64,000 nucleotides of DNA, from the NCBI GenBank assembly GCA_019418605.1, contig DYBN01000054.1, positions 87,977-151,976 on the forward strand, read 5' to 3'. A model generated the notes under the pieces. It was not told the origin of the DNA, made no database searches, and was given only the letters and a program-made list of their open reading frames with translations. The translations under genes and the position numbers were made by a program. Of the stretch, positions 51,056-60,558 are shown one piece after another (within the stretch, counting starts at the first letter, position 1; each line of letters starts with the position of its first letter). Source of the stretch: Sutterella sp. Lineage in GTDB: Bacteria; Pseudomonadota; Gammaproteobacteria; Burkholderiales; Burkholderiaceae_F.

Positions 51056-54000
51056 ATGCCCGCTTTGGAGAATGCGCAGCCGGCCGAGGCCGGACGGCAG
51101 ACCGAATATGGAACCACCTGGTGGGGGCGCCGATGGCTTGACGCCCTGGCGGGCATCGACTACGAAAACCGCATTCCGCGCGGCAAGGCCTATGCCGATC
51201 AGGGGCGCGTTTTAAGCTTTAAGGCCGATCCCAAAAAGAGGCTTGTGAAGGCGCGCGTTGAAGGCAACTACGATCCGTTTTATCTGGTGCGGCTCAAGTT
51301 CGAGGCGATCGCGCCGCGAAAGTTAAAAAAGCTCATCGACGAGATGGCCGCCTCGCCCCTGATCGTCTCGCGGCTGGCCGCGCGGGAGCTCTCGCCTGAG
51401 ATCGCGGAAATTTGCGACCGGCTCGACATCCGCATCTTCCCGCAGTCCTGGAAGGATATCGACATGCAGTGCTCGTGCCCGGACGAGGCCGTGCCCTGCA
51501 AGCACATCGCCGCCGTGATCTACAAGATGTGCGAGGAAATCGACGCCAATCCCTTCATCCTCTTTCAGCTGCACGGAATTGACCTCATCGGCCAGATGCA
51601 AAAGCGCGGCGTCGAAATCGACCGCGCCGTCGACGTGGAGCTGCCGCGCTGGAAGGACCTGGTGGCTGAAACCGGAGTCCCCGCGCCCGAAGACGACGAG
51701 CAGTGGCTTGCCGCCTTGTCGGCCGTGACCTTCGAGAAGCCCGCCGCGCAGGGCGAGGCGCTCGCCAAGCTTTTTGCCGACAAGCCCGCGGGCTACACCC
51801 GCGGCAGCCTGCGCGAGCTCCTTGTGCGCGTGCTCGAGCGCGCCTCAAGGCTTGCCGCGAGGCAAAAAAGCCTCAAGGCCGAGCGCACGCTGCCCGAGTA
51901 TGACGAGAGCAAGCCTCTGCTGTCAGTCAACGGCTGGGGACAGACGCTGCCGGATGCGTCTCTCGTTTGGCGCGAAAGAAGCGCCGAAGGCGAGCTGCAG
52001 GTGCTGCAGGCAGGCAAGCCCGGCTTTAGTGCCTTGCGGTTTGCGCGCGGCTTTGATTCCCGCCGCAGGCCCTTGTTTGAGATGTTTTCGGGCTTTTTGA
52101 CCGCCCGCGACTTTGCCGAAGCCCCCAAGGCCCTTGAGGCGCTTTTTGACGCCTGGCTTGTTGCCTCGCGTCTGGTTGAAAGCGGCGCGGTGCTCGCACA
52201 GGCCTATGAGCCGGTCGAAGACTTCATCGCCGTGCGCTGGATGCCGGCGGTGCTCGACGCAGGCGTGCGCTCCATCACCGAGCGCGTGGGCGAGGCGTTT
52301 GCGCACGTTGACAGGGACTTTTTGCGCATCTCCGGCACCCGAAGCCCGGTTCACCCGCTGCTTTTGGGCGAGCTCGTGCTCGGCGTCTTCATCGAGAGCT
52401 ACGTGCACGAAGCGTTTGCCGAGGAGATGGCGCTTGCGGGCGAAGAGCCCGAAGCCCAGGACGAGCGCAGCATCATCTTTGCGGGCGCAACGGTCGATCG
52501 AAGCGAGGATGCGGAAATCGAGGCGCTTGCCATGCGCGTGGAGAGCTGGCTCTCGCCCCTGGTGATGGAGGCGGCGCTGCCGGTCAAGCCCATCGTGGTG
52601 GTCTACGACTGCGCGGCCGCGGGCGGCGCCGACGACATCAAGGACGCCCCCGTTTCGCTGGAGCTGCGCTTTGCGCTCAAGGACAAGGAGAAGGCCCCCG
52701 AGAGCGTGGCGCTTTTCGACATCCTCGAAGAGGACGACTACAAGGACGTGCGCTTTGACTGCCTGCGCTCGGTCTCGCAGCTTTCCTCGCACTGCCCGGC
52801 GCTCACCGAACTTTTGCGAAACAAAACGAGCCGGCGGCAGGTCACGCTCGAGCAGCTCACGGACCTTCTTTTTGAGTCGCTGCCCGCGCTGCGGCTGCTC
52901 GGGGTGGACATCGTGCTGCCGCGCAGCTTGAAGAGCCTGCTGCAGCCGCAGGCGCGCATGCAGATTGACTCCGAAGATGAATGGAAGCTGGGCAGCGGCC
53001 TCGGGGGACTGGCCTCGCTTTTGAACTTCCGCTGGCAGCTTGCCGTGGGCGATACGCCCGTCTCCGAAGAGGAGTTCGACAGACTCTGCGAGCACGCAGG
53101 CAAGGTCGTGCGCTTTCGCGACGGCTTCATGTACGTGAGCGCCGACGAAGTCAAGCGCATCCGGCACCGCCTGCAGCGGCGCTCCTTTACGAAGTCCGAG
53201 CTGCTGCGCGAGGCGCTCGGCTCGAAAAAGGGCGGCAAAGGGGTGGTTCTGGGCAAAAAGCTGCGGGCTGCGCTCGATCAGATTTTTGCCGACAGAGACA
53301 TCGCCATGCCCGCGCACGTCGAGGCCGTGCTGCGCCCCTATCAGGAAAGGGGCTATCGCTGGATGATGCGAAACTTCTACTCCGGCGTGGGCTCGATCAT
53401 TGCCGACGACATGGGGCTTGGCAAGACGCTGCAGGTGATCACGGTTCTTGAGCGCCTGCGCGAAGACGGTGCGCTCGACGAAAAGCAGGCGCTTGTGGTG
53501 GTGCCGGCCTCGCTTTTAATCAACTGGCAGAGGGAAGTGGGCAGGTTTGCCCCCAAGCTGCGGCTTGGCATCTTCTACGGCCCCAACAGGGAGCTCGACG
53601 AGAGCGTACACATCATCCTCACCACCTACGGGACGCTGCGCTCCTCAATCAAGGTCCTCGGGGCCCGCAGCTGGCGCCTGCTTGTGATCGATGAGGCGCA
53701 GGCGGTCAAAAACTACCGCACGAGCGCCTTTAGAGCCGTGACAGGCGTTGCGGCCGACGGCGTGATCGCCATGTCGGGCACGCCCGTGGAAAACCGCCTC
53801 TCCGAGTACTGGTCGATCATGGAAGTGTGCAACAAAGGGCTTTTCGGCACGATCGGCGCATTTCGCGACGAGTTCGTCGTGCCGATTGAAATCAACCGCG
53901 ATCCGGCCGCGGCCGAGGCGTTTCGCCGCATCAGTTCGCCCTTCCTGCTGCGGCGCATGAAGACCGACAAGTCGATCATCAGCGATCTGCCCGACAAGGT

Positions 54001-54733
54001 GGTAAGCGACGAATTCTGCACGCTCACCAAGGAGCAGGCCTCGCTCTACGAGGCCGAGGTCAACCGCGGCCTTGCGCTTGTCGAAGGCGCAAGCTCAAAC
54101 TTCGTGGCGCGCGCTCTCGTGCTGCAGCTCATGGTGCGCTTAAAGCAGATTTGCGACGCGCCCGCGCTCTACGACGCCGCCGCGGGGTGCGACTCTCCTG
54201 CAACGAGCGGCAAGATGCAGCGGCTCTTTGACATTCTCGACGAAATGCACGAGGCGGGCCGCAAGGTGCTCATCTTCACGCAGTTCGTACAGATGGGGCT
54301 TTTGCTGCAGGGCTGGATTGAAGAGCACACCGGCCGCAGGCCGCAGTTTCTGCACGGCGGCCTGAACGTGCGCGCGCGACAGCAGCTTGTGGACCGCTTC
54401 CAGAAAAGGCGCGATGAAAACGTCATGATTTTGTCGCTGCGCGCCGCGGGCACGGGCTTAAATCTCACGGCCGCCTCCGCCGTGGTGCACTACGATCTGT
54501 GGTGGAATCCGGCCGTGGAAAACCAGGCCACCGACCGCGCCTACCGCATCGGGCAAAAGCAAAACGTGAGCGTCTACCGCTTCGTGACCGCCAACACGTA
54601 CGAGGAGAAAATCAACGAGCTCATCGCTTCCAAAAAGGAGCTGGTGGACATGACGGTCGCCGCGGGCGAAAACTGGATCGGAGACTTGAACCGCACCGAA
54701 ATTGCCTCGATCTTCAGGCTCTCGGCGCGCTAG
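51056..54733 (+). CDS. SNF2-family helicase with SWIM zinc finger
   Basis: 1225 residues. SWIM motif C139-S-C-x6-C148-K-H150 near the N-terminus; a large middle region (about 250-740) of the bacterial SNF2 N-terminal type; then the SNF2 ATPase with Walker A DDMGLGKT (Lys790) and the DEAQ box (Asp879-Gln882); and a helicase C domain with VLIFTQF, SLRAAGTGLNLTAAS and ATDRAYRIGQ. All ATPase motifs are intact. Bacterial SNF2 proteins of this type remodel DNA-protein complexes, but the target is unknown. A GGAG site lies 9 bp before the ATG. It stands alone, followed by the DnaA-box region and priA. Confidence 0.88.
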   Translation: MPALENAQPAEAGRQTEYGTTWWGRRWLDALAGIDYENRIPRGKAYADQGRVLSFKADPKKRLVKARVEGNYDPFYLVRLKFEAIAPRKLKKLIDEMAASPLIVSRLAARELSPEIAEICDRLDIRIFPQSWKDIDMQCSCPDEAVPCKHIAAVIYKMCEEIDANPFILFQLHGIDLIGQMQKRGVEIDRAVDVELPRWKDLVAETGVPAPEDDEQWLAALSAVTFEKPAAQGEALAKLFADKPAGYTRGSLRELLVRVLERASRLAARQKSLKAERTLPEYDESKPLLSVNGWGQTLPDASLVWRERSAEGELQVLQAGKPGFSALRFARGFDSRRRPLFEMFSGFLTARDFAEAPKALEALFDAWLVASRLVESGAVLAQAYEPVEDFIAVRWMPAVLDAGVRSITERVGEAFAHVDRDFLRISGTRSPVHPLLLGELVLGVFIESYVHEAFAEEMALAGEEPEAQDERSIIFAGATVDRSEDAEIEALAMRVESWLSPLVMEAALPVKPIVVVYDCAAAGGADDIKDAPVSLELRFALKDKEKAPESVALFDILEEDDYKDVRFDCLRSVSQLSSHCPALTELLRNKTSRRQVTLEQLTDLLFESLPALRLLGVDIVLPRSLKSLLQPQARMQIDSEDEWKLGSGLGGLASLLNFRWQLAVGDTPVSEEEFDRLCEHAGKVVRFRDGFMYVSADEVKRIRHRLQRRSFTKSELLREALGSKKGGKGVVLGKKLRAALDQIFADRDIAMPAHVEAVLRPYQERGYRWMMRNFYSGVGSIIADDMGLGKTLQVITVLERLREDGALDEKQALVVVPASLLINWQREVGRFAPKLRLGIFYGPNRELDESVHIILTTYGTLRSSIKVLGARSWRLLVIDEAQAVKNYRTSAFRAVTGVAADGVIAMSGTPVENRLSEYWSIMEVCNKGLFGTIGAFRDEFVVPIEINRDPAAAEAFRRISSPFLLRRMKTDKSIISDLPDKVVSDEFCTLTKEQASLYEAEVNRGLALVEGASSNFVARALVLQLMVRLKQICDAPALYDAAAGCDSPATSGKMQRLFDILDEMHEAGRKVLIFTQFVQMGLLLQGWIEEHTGRRPQFLHGGLNVRARQQLVDRFQKRRDENVMILSLRAAGTGLNLTAASAVVHYDLWWNPAVENQATDRAYRIGQKQNVSVYRFVTANTYEEKINELIASKKELVDMTVAAGENWIGDLNRTEIASIFRLSAR

Positions 54734-55184
54734 CGCAAAGGCGGGCAGGCCCCTTTCGGGGCGGTCCGCCTTTCGGGTGCTTTCGCGGCTGTCTTTCAGA
54801 AGGGCTTTTGCCCTTGATGCGGCTTGCGAAAACCGGCCCGGCGCGGGGGCAAAACGGGTTTTCCGCAAAGTTATCCACAGGCGCAGTCAAGCGCGCTTTC
54901 GGACACCCCGCCCCGGCCCCGGACGGGGGAGTCTGAGAAAAGAGGGCGTAGATCGTTGATTTGAAAGGGTTTTTGATATTACTGCTGCAATCGTGCAAGT
55001 TAACGCACATCCCTTGCAAAAGCGCTTTGCCGCAAGGCTTTCGCGAGTTTTCCGCAAAGTTATCCACAGGGGCTGTGAAAGGCTGTGGAGAGCCTGTGAA
55101 GGGATTGTGAAGAGCTTGTGAAGAAGAGGCTTTTTGCCGCGCGCTTTTTTGGTTTTTTTTCAGTCTTTTGTCGTTTTTCTTTCC
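54734..55184. repeat. DnaA boxes, 24-bp direct repeat and phased array before priA
   Basis: 451 bp. A 24-bp sequence ending in TTATCCACAGG occurs twice, at 54858-54881 and 55047-55070, giving perfect DnaA boxes at 54871-54879 and 55060-55068. After the second copy CTGTG/TTGTG units start at 55073, 55083, 55094, 55105 and 55116, spaced 10-11 bp on the opposite strand. Between the copies lies a gene-free AT-richer stretch near 54950-55020. The array ends about 65 bp before priA. Confidence 0.7.
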
Positions 55185-57197
55185 ATGACCGGCCGCTACA
55201 TTGAAGTTTTGCTCGACGTTCCCCTGCCGCCGCTTGACTATGCGCTGCCAGAGGGCGAAACCGCCGCGCCCGGCGAGCGCGTGGTTGTGCCGTTGGGGCC
55301 CCGCAGAAAGGACGTGGGGATCGTCGTGGCGGTCAAAGACGAAAGCGAGCTGCCGCCCGAGCGCATCCGGCCTGCCGAAGCGGTGCTCCACGACGTGGCT
55401 CCGCTTGCCAAAGACTGGCTTGACTTCACGCGCTTTGCAGCCGACTACTACGTCAAGTCCTGGGGCGAGGCGGCCGTGGCAAGCCTGCCGCTTTTTTTCC
55501 GCCACCCGCCCAAGGCGCGCTATGAGGCTAGCCTCAAGAGGCTTCGCACGATGCCTGCCAAAAAGACGCAGCCGGGGCCTCAGGTGGAGCTCAACGCCGA
55601 GCAGCGCGCCGCGGTTGAGGCCGTCACCGCAGCTGATGGCTACGCGACGTTTCTTCTTTTCGGGGTGACGGGCTCGGGCAAGACCGAGGTGTACCTGCAC
55701 GTGATGCAGGAGGTGCTCAAGCGCTCGGAGTCGGCTCAGGTGCTCCTTTTGGTGCCTGAAATCAATCTCACCCCGCAGCTTGAGGCGCGCGTGCGCAGCC
55801 GCTTTGTCGACGAACTCGTCGTCACGATGCACTCGGAACTCACGCCCAACGAGCGCGCCCGCAGCTGGCTTGCCGTGCACGAGGGGAGAGCCCGCGTGCT
55901 TGTGGGCACCCGCATGGCGATCTTTGCAAGTTTTCAGGACCTCAGGCTCGTCATCGTCGACGAAGAGCACGACCTGAGCTACAAGGCGGGCGAGGGGCTG
56001 CGCTTTTCGGCTCGCGACCTTGCCGTCAAGCGCGCGCACGACGCCCGCGTGCCTTGTCTTTTGGGGTCTGCGACGCCTTCGCTTGAGACCTGGGCCAAGG
56101 CTCTTGCGGGCACCTACCGGCTGCTGCGGCTCTCGCAGCGGGCCGTGCAAAGCGCAATGCTCCCGCAGATGGAGCTCATCGACATCAGCCGCCGCAAGCC
56201 GCGCGTGTTCGCCCCGGAAATCAAGGAGGCCGTTGACGCCGCCTTGTCGCGCGGCGAGCAGGTGCTGGTCTTCATTAACCGCAGAGGCTACGCGCCGGTT
56301 GTCACTTGTACGAGCTGCGGCTGGGTGAGCCGGTGCCTGCACTGCTCGGGCTTTACCGTGTTTCACAAGGCAAGCAGGCAGCTTGTGTGCCACCACTGCG
56401 GCAGCACCTACCCGGTGCCCGAGCGCTGCCCGAGCTGCGGCAATCCGGAGCTTGTGGCAATCGGCACCGGCACGCAGAGAATCGAGGAGGGGATTGCCGC
56501 GCTCTGGCCCGAGGCCCGGGTTCTTCGCATCGACCGCGACAGCGTGCGCAGCAAAACGGCCGCGCAGGCCGCCTTTGGCAGCGTGCACGCTGGAGACGTC
56601 GACATCATCGTGGGCACGCAGATGATTGCCAAGGGGCACGACTTCAAGCACGTCACGCTCGTGGTGGTGTTAAACGCCGACGCGCAGCTCGTAAGCCCGA
56701 GCGTGCGCGCCGAAGAGCACCTTTTTGCCACGCTCCTGCAGGTGGCCGGGCGCGCCGGGCGCGACAAGCTCGCTGGCCGCGTGATGATTCAAACGCGCTT
56801 TCCCTCGCACCCGATTTACGCCGACTTAAAGGCGCAAAGCTTTGAGAGCTTTGCCAAGCGCCTTCTTGCGGATCGCCGGGAGGCCTTTGCGCCGCCCTAC
56901 AGCTTTCAGGCGCTTTTGACGGCGCAGTCGCCCTCTTTGGAGAGAACGCTCGGGTTTTTGCGCCGCGCAAGGGATGAAGCCCTGGCGCTTGCAGGCGACG
57001 ATGTCGTCATCTACGACCCGGTGCCGATGCAGCTCATGCGGCTTAAAGACGCCGAGCGCGGGCAGCTTCTCATCGAGTCCGCGCACCGGCCGCGCCGCCA
57101 GGCGCTGCTGCACGCGCTTGACGGCGTGCTGCGCGCGGGCTTTAAGGAATTCGGCGGCGTGGGCTGGGCCATTGAAGTCGACCCGGTCGACGTGTAG
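55185..57197 (+). CDS. priA: Primosomal protein N' (replication restart helicase)
   Basis: 670 residues. N-terminal fork-binding domain, Walker A GVTGSGKT (about 159-166), DEEHD box, zinc site with four CxxC pairs (CTSCGWVSRCLHCS and CHHCGSTYPVPERCPSCG), and helicase C motifs GTQMIAKGHDF and GRAGR. Restarts stalled forks by loading DnaB. The ATG at 55185 (MTGRYIEVLLD) is the family start. The TTTCTTTCC before it is a poor ribosome site. Confidence 0.95.
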   Translation: MTGRYIEVLLDVPLPPLDYALPEGETAAPGERVVVPLGPRRKDVGIVVAVKDESELPPERIRPAEAVLHDVAPLAKDWLDFTRFAADYYVKSWGEAAVASLPLFFRHPPKARYEASLKRLRTMPAKKTQPGPQVELNAEQRAAVEAVTAADGYATFLLFGVTGSGKTEVYLHVMQEVLKRSESAQVLLLVPEINLTPQLEARVRSRFVDELVVTMHSELTPNERARSWLAVHEGRARVLVGTRMAIFASFQDLRLVIVDEEHDLSYKAGEGLRFSARDLAVKRAHDARVPCLLGSATPSLETWAKALAGTYRLLRLSQRAVQSAMLPQMELIDISRRKPRVFAPEIKEAVDAALSRGEQVLVFINRRGYAPVVTCTSCGWVSRCLHCSGFTVFHKASRQLVCHHCGSTYPVPERCPSCGNPELVAIGTGTQRIEEGIAALWPEARVLRIDRDSVRSKTAAQAAFGSVHAGDVDIIVGTQMIAKGHDFKHVTLVVVLNADAQLVSPSVRAEEHLFATLLQVAGRAGRDKLAGRVMIQTRFPSHPIYADLKAQSFESFAKRLLADRREAFAPPYSFQALLTAQSPSLERTLGFLRRARDEALALAGDDVVIYDPVPMQLMRLKDAERGQLLIESAHRPRRQALLHALDGVLRAGFKEFGGVGWAIEVDPVDV

Positions 57198-57217
57198 AGA
57201 AGGGGGCGGCGCTCTTG

Positions 57218-57223
57218 TATAAT
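57218..57223 (+). promoter_or_regulatory. -10 element of the tRNA-Arg promoter
   Basis: TATAAT, 33 bp before the tRNA, followed by the GC-rich stretch GCCCC typical of stringently controlled stable-RNA promoters. No good -35 is seen. Confidence 0.55.
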
Positions 57224-57255
57224 GCCCCTTCGCGTGTTTCGTGCCGAGACCGTTT

Positions 57256-57331
57256 GTCGCCGTAGTTCAACTGGATAGAATATGGCCCTCCGAAGGCTGT
57301 GATGTGGGTTCGAGTCCCGCCGGCGGCACCA
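57256..57331 (+). tRNA. tRNA-Arg (anticodon CCG)
   Basis: 76 nt with encoded CCA. The acceptor stem GTCGCCG pairs with CGGCGGC. The anticodon loop CTCCGAA gives CCG, which reads CGG. The T arm GTGGGTTCGAGTCCCGC is intact. Two wobble pairs (T-G, G-T) occur in the anticodon stem. Confidence 0.95.
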
Positions 57332-57638
57332 TCACAAGCGGCGCTCCGGGCCTTTTTTCGCCGCTTGCTGCGTCTTTCCCGGTTGCTTTCCCATGAAGGT
57401 CTTGAGGCCGCTTAAGGGGCGCATTTCCGAGGGCACGAGAACACAGGGAAGAAAAAGCCTTGGGGCCGCGCTTCGGCTTCAGGGCTTTTTTTGTCGGCGC
57501 GGCTTTTCTTTTCGAGAGGCCGCGCTCGTTGATTTTTGTTTTTGCTCTCCGCCTTCCGGCTTTCTTTGAAAAAGAAGGGCCGCCTCTTTTTGTCAGACGT
57601 CCCCTTTGCCGGGATGCTCAAAGCCAAGGAATACGTCC
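57332..57638. other. Region after tRNA-Arg with hairpins
   Basis: 307 bp with no gene. AAGCGGCG (57336-57343) pairs with CGCCGCTT (57359-57366) with six T in the loop. AAAAAGCC (57452-57459) pairs with GGCTTTTT (57483-57490) and is followed by more T, a terminator-like element in both directions. GCGCGGC (57497-57503) pairs with GCCGCGC (57519-57525). The tRNA transcript probably ends here. Confidence 0.55.
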
Positions 57639-58058
57639 ATGATGCTGGTTCCCGTAGACATGAGCCTACACAACAAGAGCCGCCGTTTTGACATTGCCTT
57701 TGACAACGGCCGCAGCTATTCGTTTTCCTATGAATTTCTGCGCGTGTTCTCTCCCTCGGCCGACGTGCAGGGGCACACGCCCGATCAGGCCAAGCTGCAG
57801 GTTGGAAAGCGCGATGTGCGCATTGAAGGGACCGAGCCGATCGGCGCCTATGCGCTGCGCTTTATTTTTTCCGACGGCCACGACTCGGGGATCTACAGCT
57901 GGGAGTATCTCGCCGAGCTCGGAGAAAATCAGGAGAGTCTCTGGCAGGCCTATCTCGAGGACCTTAAGCGCCACGGCGCAAGCCGCGACCCGGATGATCC
58001 GGCCAACGCTCCCTTCATGGAAAAACCCAAGGCCTCGGGCTGCCCTTCGCATCACTAA
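57639..58058 (+). CDS. DUF971 domain protein
   Basis: 139 residues. NKSRRFDIAFDNGRSYSFSYEFLRVFSPSADVQGH and KRDVRIEGTEPIGAYALRFIFSDGHDSGIYSWEYL match DUF971, related to the N-terminal domain of gamma-butyrobetaine hydroxylase and probably Fe-S or metal linked. The role is unknown. AAGGA lies 8 bp before the ATG at 57639. It is 12 bp before ubiE, an order kept in Burkholderiales. Confidence 0.88.
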   Translation: MMLVPVDMSLHNKSRRFDIAFDNGRSYSFSYEFLRVFSPSADVQGHTPDQAKLQVGKRDVRIEGTEPIGAYALRFIFSDGHDSGIYSWEYLAELGENQESLWQAYLEDLKRHGASRDPDDPANAPFMEKPKASGCPSHH

Positions 58059-58070
58059 GACAGCGCATTC

Positions 58071-58865
58071 ATGACTGAACAAACCAAGCCTCAGCAGGAA
58101 GCGGGCGCGGCCGGCTCGGCCGCGGCAGAGCACAGCACGCACTTTGGCTACCGCCGGATTCCGGAGGATGAAAAGGCCGAGGACGTGCGCCACGTCTTTG
58201 ATTCCGTGGCGCGTCGCTACGACTTGATGAACGACATTCTGAGCCTCGGGCTGCACCGCTACTGGAAGCGGGTGTGCGTGCGCAAGGCGGGCTTTCACGA
58301 GGGAAGCCGCGTGCTCGACATCGCCTCGGGCACGTGCGACCTTGCCATTCGCTTCGGCCGCCAGGCGGGCGCAACGGGAGAGGTCTGGGCAACCGACATC
58401 AACAACACGATGCTCTCGGAAGGCCTGAGGAGGCTTCGCACCACCGGCACGCGGGCGCACGTGGCGCAGTGCGACTGCGAGAGCCTGCCCTTTGCCGACG
58501 ATACGTTTGATGCGGCCGTGGTCTCCTACGGGTTGAGAAACATGACGCACAAGGACCGGGCGCTGCGCGAGATGACGCGCGTGGTGCGCCCGGGCGGGCG
58601 CGTGCTGGTGCTTGAATTCAGCCGCTGCCGGCGCTGGCTCAAGCCCCTGTACGACTTCTATTCCTTTTGCATCATGCCCTGGCTTGGAGGGCGGATTGCG
58701 GGCGACGCCGAGAGCTACCGGTACCTTGCCGAATCCATCCGCATGCATCCCGATCAGCCGACTCTTGCGGGGATGATGCGCGAGGCGGGCTTAAGCCAGG
58801 TGCGCTGGTACGACCTCTCCTTTGGCATCTGCGCGCTGCACGTGGGCTTCAAGCCCATGCATTAG
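58071..58865 (+). CDS. ubiE: Demethylmenaquinone/ubiquinone C-methyltransferase
   Basis: 264 residues. SAM motif LDIASGTCDLAIRF at about 81-94 and family signatures YDLMNDILSLGLHRYWKR and SYGLRNMTHKDRALREMTRVVRPGG. The final methylation of menaquinone (and the C-methylation of ubiquinone). With menA at 13.7 kb and no ubiquinone-specific genes in view, menaquinone is the likely product. It follows DUF971 by 12 bp. Confidence 0.94.
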   Translation: MTEQTKPQQEAGAAGSAAAEHSTHFGYRRIPEDEKAEDVRHVFDSVARRYDLMNDILSLGLHRYWKRVCVRKAGFHEGSRVLDIASGTCDLAIRFGRQAGATGEVWATDINNTMLSEGLRRLRTTGTRAHVAQCDCESLPFADDTFDAAVVSYGLRNMTHKDRALREMTRVVRPGGRVLVLEFSRCRRWLKPLYDFYSFCIMPWLGGRIAGDAESYRYLAESIRMHPDQPTLAGMMREAGLSQVRWYDLSFGICALHVGFKPMH

Positions 58866-59029
58866 AAGCAGGCGTCCCGGCGCGGGCCTTGACATGCTTT
58901 GAAAAACTCTTACACAAAGTGGGGCGCCGCGGGCCCCTAAAAAGGCGGGAAGGCTCGGATACAATGCATGGGCGTTGCGTTTTGTGCGCGCGATCACACA
59001 ACTTTTGACTGGTTGGATACCACAGACGA

Positions 59030-60061
59030 ATGATCAAAAACCTTCTGGCTATTTTTGCTGTAGGTCTTGTTTTGCTGACGACGGCCATGGACGCCGACGC
59101 GGCGCGCCGCTTTGGCGGCGGCTCCTCCTTCGGGCGCTCGGCGCCCGCCCTGCGCCAGTCGACGCCCCCGCAGGCGGCTCCCTCGCTGCAGGGACAGCGC
59201 CAGCAGCAGGCGCAGCGTCAGTCGGCGGCCAATCCGTCGGCCGCGGCTGCGGCTGCCAAGCCCAGCCCCTGGAGAGGCCTTCTCATGGGCGCTGCAGCCG
59301 CTCTTGGCATCACGGCTCTTTTGAGCGCGCTCGGCATTTCGGCTGAGGTGGGCCAGTTCATCATGATGGCGCTGCTCGTGCTGCTGCTCTTTTTCGCAGC
59401 CCGCGCGCTGCTGCGCATGTTCGGCGCCAAGCGCGCTTCGACCGCGTCGGCCGCGGGAGGCTACGGCGCGGCGCGCGCCTCGAGCGTCAAGCCCGAAGAG
59501 CCCGCGCGGTTTGAAGCGGCCCGCACGCAGGGAGCTTCTTCGCAGGCCGCCCCCTCGCACGCCGGTTCGGCGGGCCAGATGATGGGCTCGGCGGGCGCGG
59601 CCGCCGGCAGCGTGATGGACGTCTTTGCGCGAGGCTCTCAGAGCAGCGCCTCCGAGGGCGAAGCCGCCGGTGACGCCATTCCCGAGGGCTTTGACAAGGC
59701 CGGCTTTGAGGCCGTGGCCAAGGAAAACTTCATCAAGCTGCAGAAGGCCTGGGACTCGGGCAACGTGGTCGAAATCAGCGACTTTACGACCGACGACTTC
59801 TTTATTGCCGTCACGCACAAGCTGCGCGAGCGCGGCAGCGCCCCGCAGACCTCTGAAATCATCAACCTCTCGGCGCGCCTGCTCGGCGTTCTCGAAGAGG
59901 GGGCCGAGCACGTGGCGGTCGTGCAGTTTGACGGCGCCATGAAGGTCGCGGGCGAATTTGAAGAGGTGCGCGAGCGCTGGGTTCTGGTGAAGAAGTCGGA
60001 CGACTCCACCGGGTGGCTGCTCGCGGGGATCGAACAGGTCGATGACGCCCCCGCGGCGTAA
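59030..60061 (+). CDS. Tim44-like domain membrane protein
   Basis: 343 residues. A signal or anchor (LLAIFAVGLVLLTTAMDADA), an Arg/Gly/Gln/Ala-rich low-complexity stretch, two hydrophobic segments (WRGLLMGAAAALGITALLSAL and FIMMALLVLLLFFAARALL), another Ala/Ser-rich linker, then a Tim44-like domain from about 225 (FDKAGFEAVAKENFIKLQKAWDSGNVVEISDFTTDDF). The function in bacteria is poorly known. It lies downstream of ubiE, as in relatives, with a strong terminator after it. Confidence 0.85.
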   Translation: MIKNLLAIFAVGLVLLTTAMDADAARRFGGGSSFGRSAPALRQSTPPQAAPSLQGQRQQQAQRQSAANPSAAAAAAKPSPWRGLLMGAAAALGITALLSALGISAEVGQFIMMALLVLLLFFAARALLRMFGAKRASTASAAGGYGAARASSVKPEEPARFEAARTQGASSQAAPSHAGSAGQMMGSAGAAAGSVMDVFARGSQSSASEGEAAGDAIPEGFDKAGFEAVAKENFIKLQKAWDSGNVVEISDFTTDDFFIAVTHKLRERGSAPQTSEIINLSARLLGVLEEGAEHVAVVQFDGAMKVAGEFEEVRERWVLVKKSDDSTGWLLAGIEQVDDAPAA

Positions 60062-60088
60062 GACGATCCTCTTTTAAACGACGCATGC

Positions 60089-60125
60089 GGCCGCTTCCCT
60101 TTGCCGGGGAGGCGGCCTTTCTTTT
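60089..60125 (+). terminator. Terminator after the Tim44-like gene
   Basis: GGCCGCTTCCC (60089-60099) with GGGGAGGCGGCC (60106-60117), one mismatch, then TTTCTTTTT. Confidence 0.8.
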
Positions 60126-60558
60126 TGTCCGCGGCCGGTGTGCACGAGAGGACTGTTGCAAAAAAAGACGGGCCTTGTTCGGGGGCCTTGTGCCGCGCCC
60201 TTTCAGGCGCTCGGTCAAAAAGGGAAAAAATCAATGCAGATCAAGGCTTTGGCGGGATTTTGTCCGGGTTGTCCAGTGAGACGAAATTGCAACAAAAGGG
60301 GGTGCAAATCTGAGGGGTTTTGATTAGTTGGCGGCCGAAAAAAAGCGACTTTTTTGATCTCGATGAAACGTTGCCCGATTTTTGACAAAAAAATTTTCGA
60401 ATCCTCACACATATAGGGGTGCTGTCCATATACTGCGCGCACTGCAAAAAAACCAAGCGGCACGATGCGCAAAACGAAAGACGTCAAGCCGCCGCGGCCA
60501 CGTTGCAGCACATCCTACAAATCCCTTCGTCGTTACGCTTTTTTTCAGGAGAGGTGCG
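60126..60558. other. Region upstream of the sodium:solute symporter
   Basis: 433 bp with no gene; AT content is higher from 60220 to 60420. TTGACA occurs at 60382-60387 but no -10 lies at a proper distance. TATACT at 60429-60434 may be a separate -10. Confidence 0.4.

Noticed and set aside
54714..56651. 645-codon minus-strand frame across priA and its upstream region
   Set aside because: Shadow of priA; its repeated peptide APVDNFAEN comes only from the 24-bp DnaA-box repeat.
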